DNA from: Tolypothrix brevis GSE-NOS-MK-07-07A
GTDB taxonomy: Bacteria > Cyanobacteriota > Cyanobacteriia > Cyanobacteriales > Nostocaceae
Direction of reading: 5' to 3'
Length of the DNA: 64,000 nucleotides
Assembly: GCA_019358985.1 (NCBI GenBank)
Contig: JAHHIJ010000005.1
Span: forward strand, 202,152-266,151
The notes beneath the pieces are model-generated. The model saw only the letters and a program-made list of their open reading frames with translations. It ran no database searches and was not told the origin of the DNA. Positions 62,357 through 64,000 of this stretch are shown here, in pieces (the stretch's first letter is position 1; each line of letters opens with the position of its first letter). A program made the translations under genes and the position numbers.

Positions 62357-63901
62357 ATGAGCGAATCAACTTTAATTTACAACGCTTTATGTCTACCATC
62401 TCCCGATATTGAAGCATTAATTCAAGGACGAATGATTGCCGCAATGCCTCGGAAATTTATTAATCCGGGGCAGACATTTACTTTATATCCAGCGGATATT
62501 TCACTTAATTTACTACCTCCAGAACAGTACTATCGCTCAAGTTTTTTACCCATAGCTGAGAATGCGCTCGCTCAAATAAATTCTCAAGGTGTTTTGATGC
62601 AACCTAAGCAATTGAGCTTAATTGCAGATCAAGAACAGTTACAATTGCCTCTGTTAGCTTCTGAGGCAGTTTTAATTAAAGCTTGGGCTAAATGCGAACT
62701 GTGTCAAATAGTAAATGAATCTGAATCATTAAAAGCTTTATCACAACTAAGCATCTGGACAACGAAAGGATTACAGCAAATTCTCTTAGAACGATCGCAT
62801 ATTTTTTTAGCCTACCTGCGCGTTTATTTGCTGCCTAAACCGTTTGAGATACCAACACAACCCCAAAATCGTCATTTTGTGCCTTTGCCTAATTCCCTGA
62901 GGGTTTCCGACGCCAAACCGGTGTTAAACGATCGCATCTTCAACCAACGCAAACACCAATTACAAAATTTACATCCACCACTGCATCCACAATTAGAAGA
63001 ATTGCAAAGTGTTTTAATTTCCCTCGCTACCACCAACCCAGCAGCTAAACAATTAGAACAAGATATCAACATATTTTTAGGTTGGAGTAGTGAGCAATTT
63101 GTCAAGCAAACCGATTTAGATTTAGCTTGGATAAATGATATTGTAAAATTAGGCGATCGCAGCATAGAAGAAGATCAAGGAAAAAGCAATTATCAAGCTG
63201 GTACAGATTTTGAAAAGGTAGTGCGTGATAGTCTTGAATTCCTGGGTTTTACTCTTGACTATTCCCATAAAGGTGGTGCGGGTGGTTTAGATTTATTTTG
63301 TTCCCAACCATACCCGCTATTTGGTGAATGTAAGGCAGGTAAAAAAATTCCCAACGATACCGCAGTGCAATTGTTAAATTTAGGAACTTTACGCAGACAA
63401 GACCTTTTCAAACAAGCCACTAAATTAATTATTGGTTCTGGTGAACCGACAAAACAACTTCAAGACGCAGCAAAAGTACATGGTATGGCTATAATTAACC
63501 CAAAAACACTTGAGAATCTAGTCAAACTGCAAAGCACTTATCGTAATTCAGTAGATTTATTTAAACTAAAAGAATACCTAAAAGCAGGTCAATCTGATGA
63601 GGAAGTTGAAAAATATATTAACCAAGTTTATACAGAGATTAAACTGCGATCGCAAATCATTCAACAGGTAAAAAATTATCTAGAAAATACAGGTTTCGAG
63701 CGAGCAAGTGTTGATGCACTACATGGTTTTATTGCTGGTGCATCGATGAAAATTCAACCTCAAGATTTACATGATTTATTAATTGAACTTTCATCACCTT
63801 TAACAGGCTATTTGGGACGAATAAAAGGCAAAGATTGGAGAAGCGATCGCTTTTATTTTCTCCGCGACTTACCAACCCACATTCCGCACTTCAGAATGTA
63901 G
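62357..63901 (+). CDS. Mrr-like PD-(D/E)XK nuclease, third gene of defence-like operon
   Basis: The 514-residue protein has an unrecognised N-terminal part (about 1-270). A restriction-endonuclease-like domain (about 280-400) follows: 'AGTDFEKVVRDSLEFLGFTL' (Glu286), 'GGAGGLDLFC' (Asp312), 'FGECKAGKK' (Glu324-Cys-Lys326). This is the PD-(D/E)XK catalytic pattern in the Mrr-like arrangement. The C-terminal part is helical. It starts 2 bp after the ATPase stop. Together with the small protein and ATPase it forms a compact operon that looks like an anti-phage or anti-plasmid system. Target and mechanism cannot be read. Confidence 0.88.
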   Translation: MSESTLIYNALCLPSPDIEALIQGRMIAAMPRKFINPGQTFTLYPADISLNLLPPEQYYRSSFLPIAENALAQINSQGVLMQPKQLSLIADQEQLQLPLLASEAVLIKAWAKCELCQIVNESESLKALSQLSIWTTKGLQQILLERSHIFLAYLRVYLLPKPFEIPTQPQNRHFVPLPNSLRVSDAKPVLNDRIFNQRKHQLQNLHPPLHPQLEELQSVLISLATTNPAAKQLEQDINIFLGWSSEQFVKQTDLDLAWINDIVKLGDRSIEEDQGKSNYQAGTDFEKVVRDSLEFLGFTLDYSHKGGAGGLDLFCSQPYPLFGECKAGKKIPNDTAVQLLNLGTLRRQDLFKQATKLIIGSGEPTKQLQDAAKVHGMAIINPKTLENLVKLQSTYRNSVDLFKLKEYLKAGQSDEEVEKYINQVYTEIKLRSQIIQQVKNYLENTGFERASVDALHGFIAGASMKIQPQDLHDLLIELSSPLTGYLGRIKGKDWRSDRFYFLRDLPTHIPHFRM

Positions 63902-64000
63902 CATAAAATGTTAGGCAATAGCTCTCTGGTCTGAGTAAATAAAAATACCAAAAATCTTTAAGTAAGTCGGCATTAAGAAATAAACTTATATTACGAAGTA

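Overview
The window is chromosomal DNA from a filamentous, probably heterocyst-forming cyanobacterium (Nostocales-like). It contains psaE, ndhL, ndhO and rpe, and a tRNA-Leu(UAA) split by a group I intron. It also carries the myxol-glycoside genes cruF and cruG, a HetZ-related regulator, many HIP1 octamers (GCGATCGC), and a dense load of interspersed palindromic repeats and worn-down insertion elements. Coding density is moderate, with several repeat-rich gaps of 0.5-2 kb.

Layout. 1-3976 (minus): a two-gene envelope operon, a DUF11/SdrD-B protein followed by a large Ig-domain/beta-barrel protein that runs off the left edge. 3977-9109: a long gap, a coiled-coil membrane protein, an IS200/IS605 remnant, then ndhL - DUF3007 - trpA. 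9561-9941: split tRNA-Leu. 10.4-20.3 kb: a helical protein of unknown function, a YbhN-like membrane protein, a lipoprotein, larC, a YciO/Sua5 protein, a HetZ-related protein, a convergent restriction nuclease/Dam-type methylase pair, ycf33-like DUF751 and rbfA. 21.5-37.1 kb: a second, larger envelope cluster (DUF11 proteins, Ig/beta-barrel protein, beta-helix/OmpA protein, secreted propeller/SdrD-B protein) interrupted by a REP-associated tyrosine transposase (RAYT). 37.2-47.4 kb: Uma2 nuclease, LCP protein, AI-2E-type permease, serpin, S8 peptidase, rpe and pseudogene debris. 48-50.4 kb: two exopolysaccharide genes and a membrane protein. 50.7-53.1 kb: cruF-cruG. 53.2-59.3 kb: RNase HI with an extra C-terminal domain, IS debris, DUF4394 protein, small secreted Cys protein, psaE, mutM, a hexapeptide acetyltransferase and ndhO. 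59.7-63.9 kb: a compact three-gene wHTH - AAA ATPase - Mrr-like nuclease operon that looks like a defence system I cannot name.

Main observations. (1) At least 23 copies of one modular palindrome have constant arms (GTAGAGACG ... CGTCTCTAC) around a variable, self-complementary core. They cluster just after stop codons and sometimes sit in frame inside genes. (2) A RAYT at 33136 is flanked by the same palindromes and carries five arms of it in its own coding sequence, which makes it the natural candidate mobiliser of the family. (3) The two envelope clusters are paralogous and both use a 4-bp ATGA stop/start overlap. In three coupled genes, unrelated repeats have landed between the coupled start codon and the signal peptide. 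(4) The right-edge ATPase/nuclease operon is a candidate undescribed defence module.

Limits: every assignment comes from reading sequence and recalled family features. No database search was run, and the left-edge gene is incomplete.
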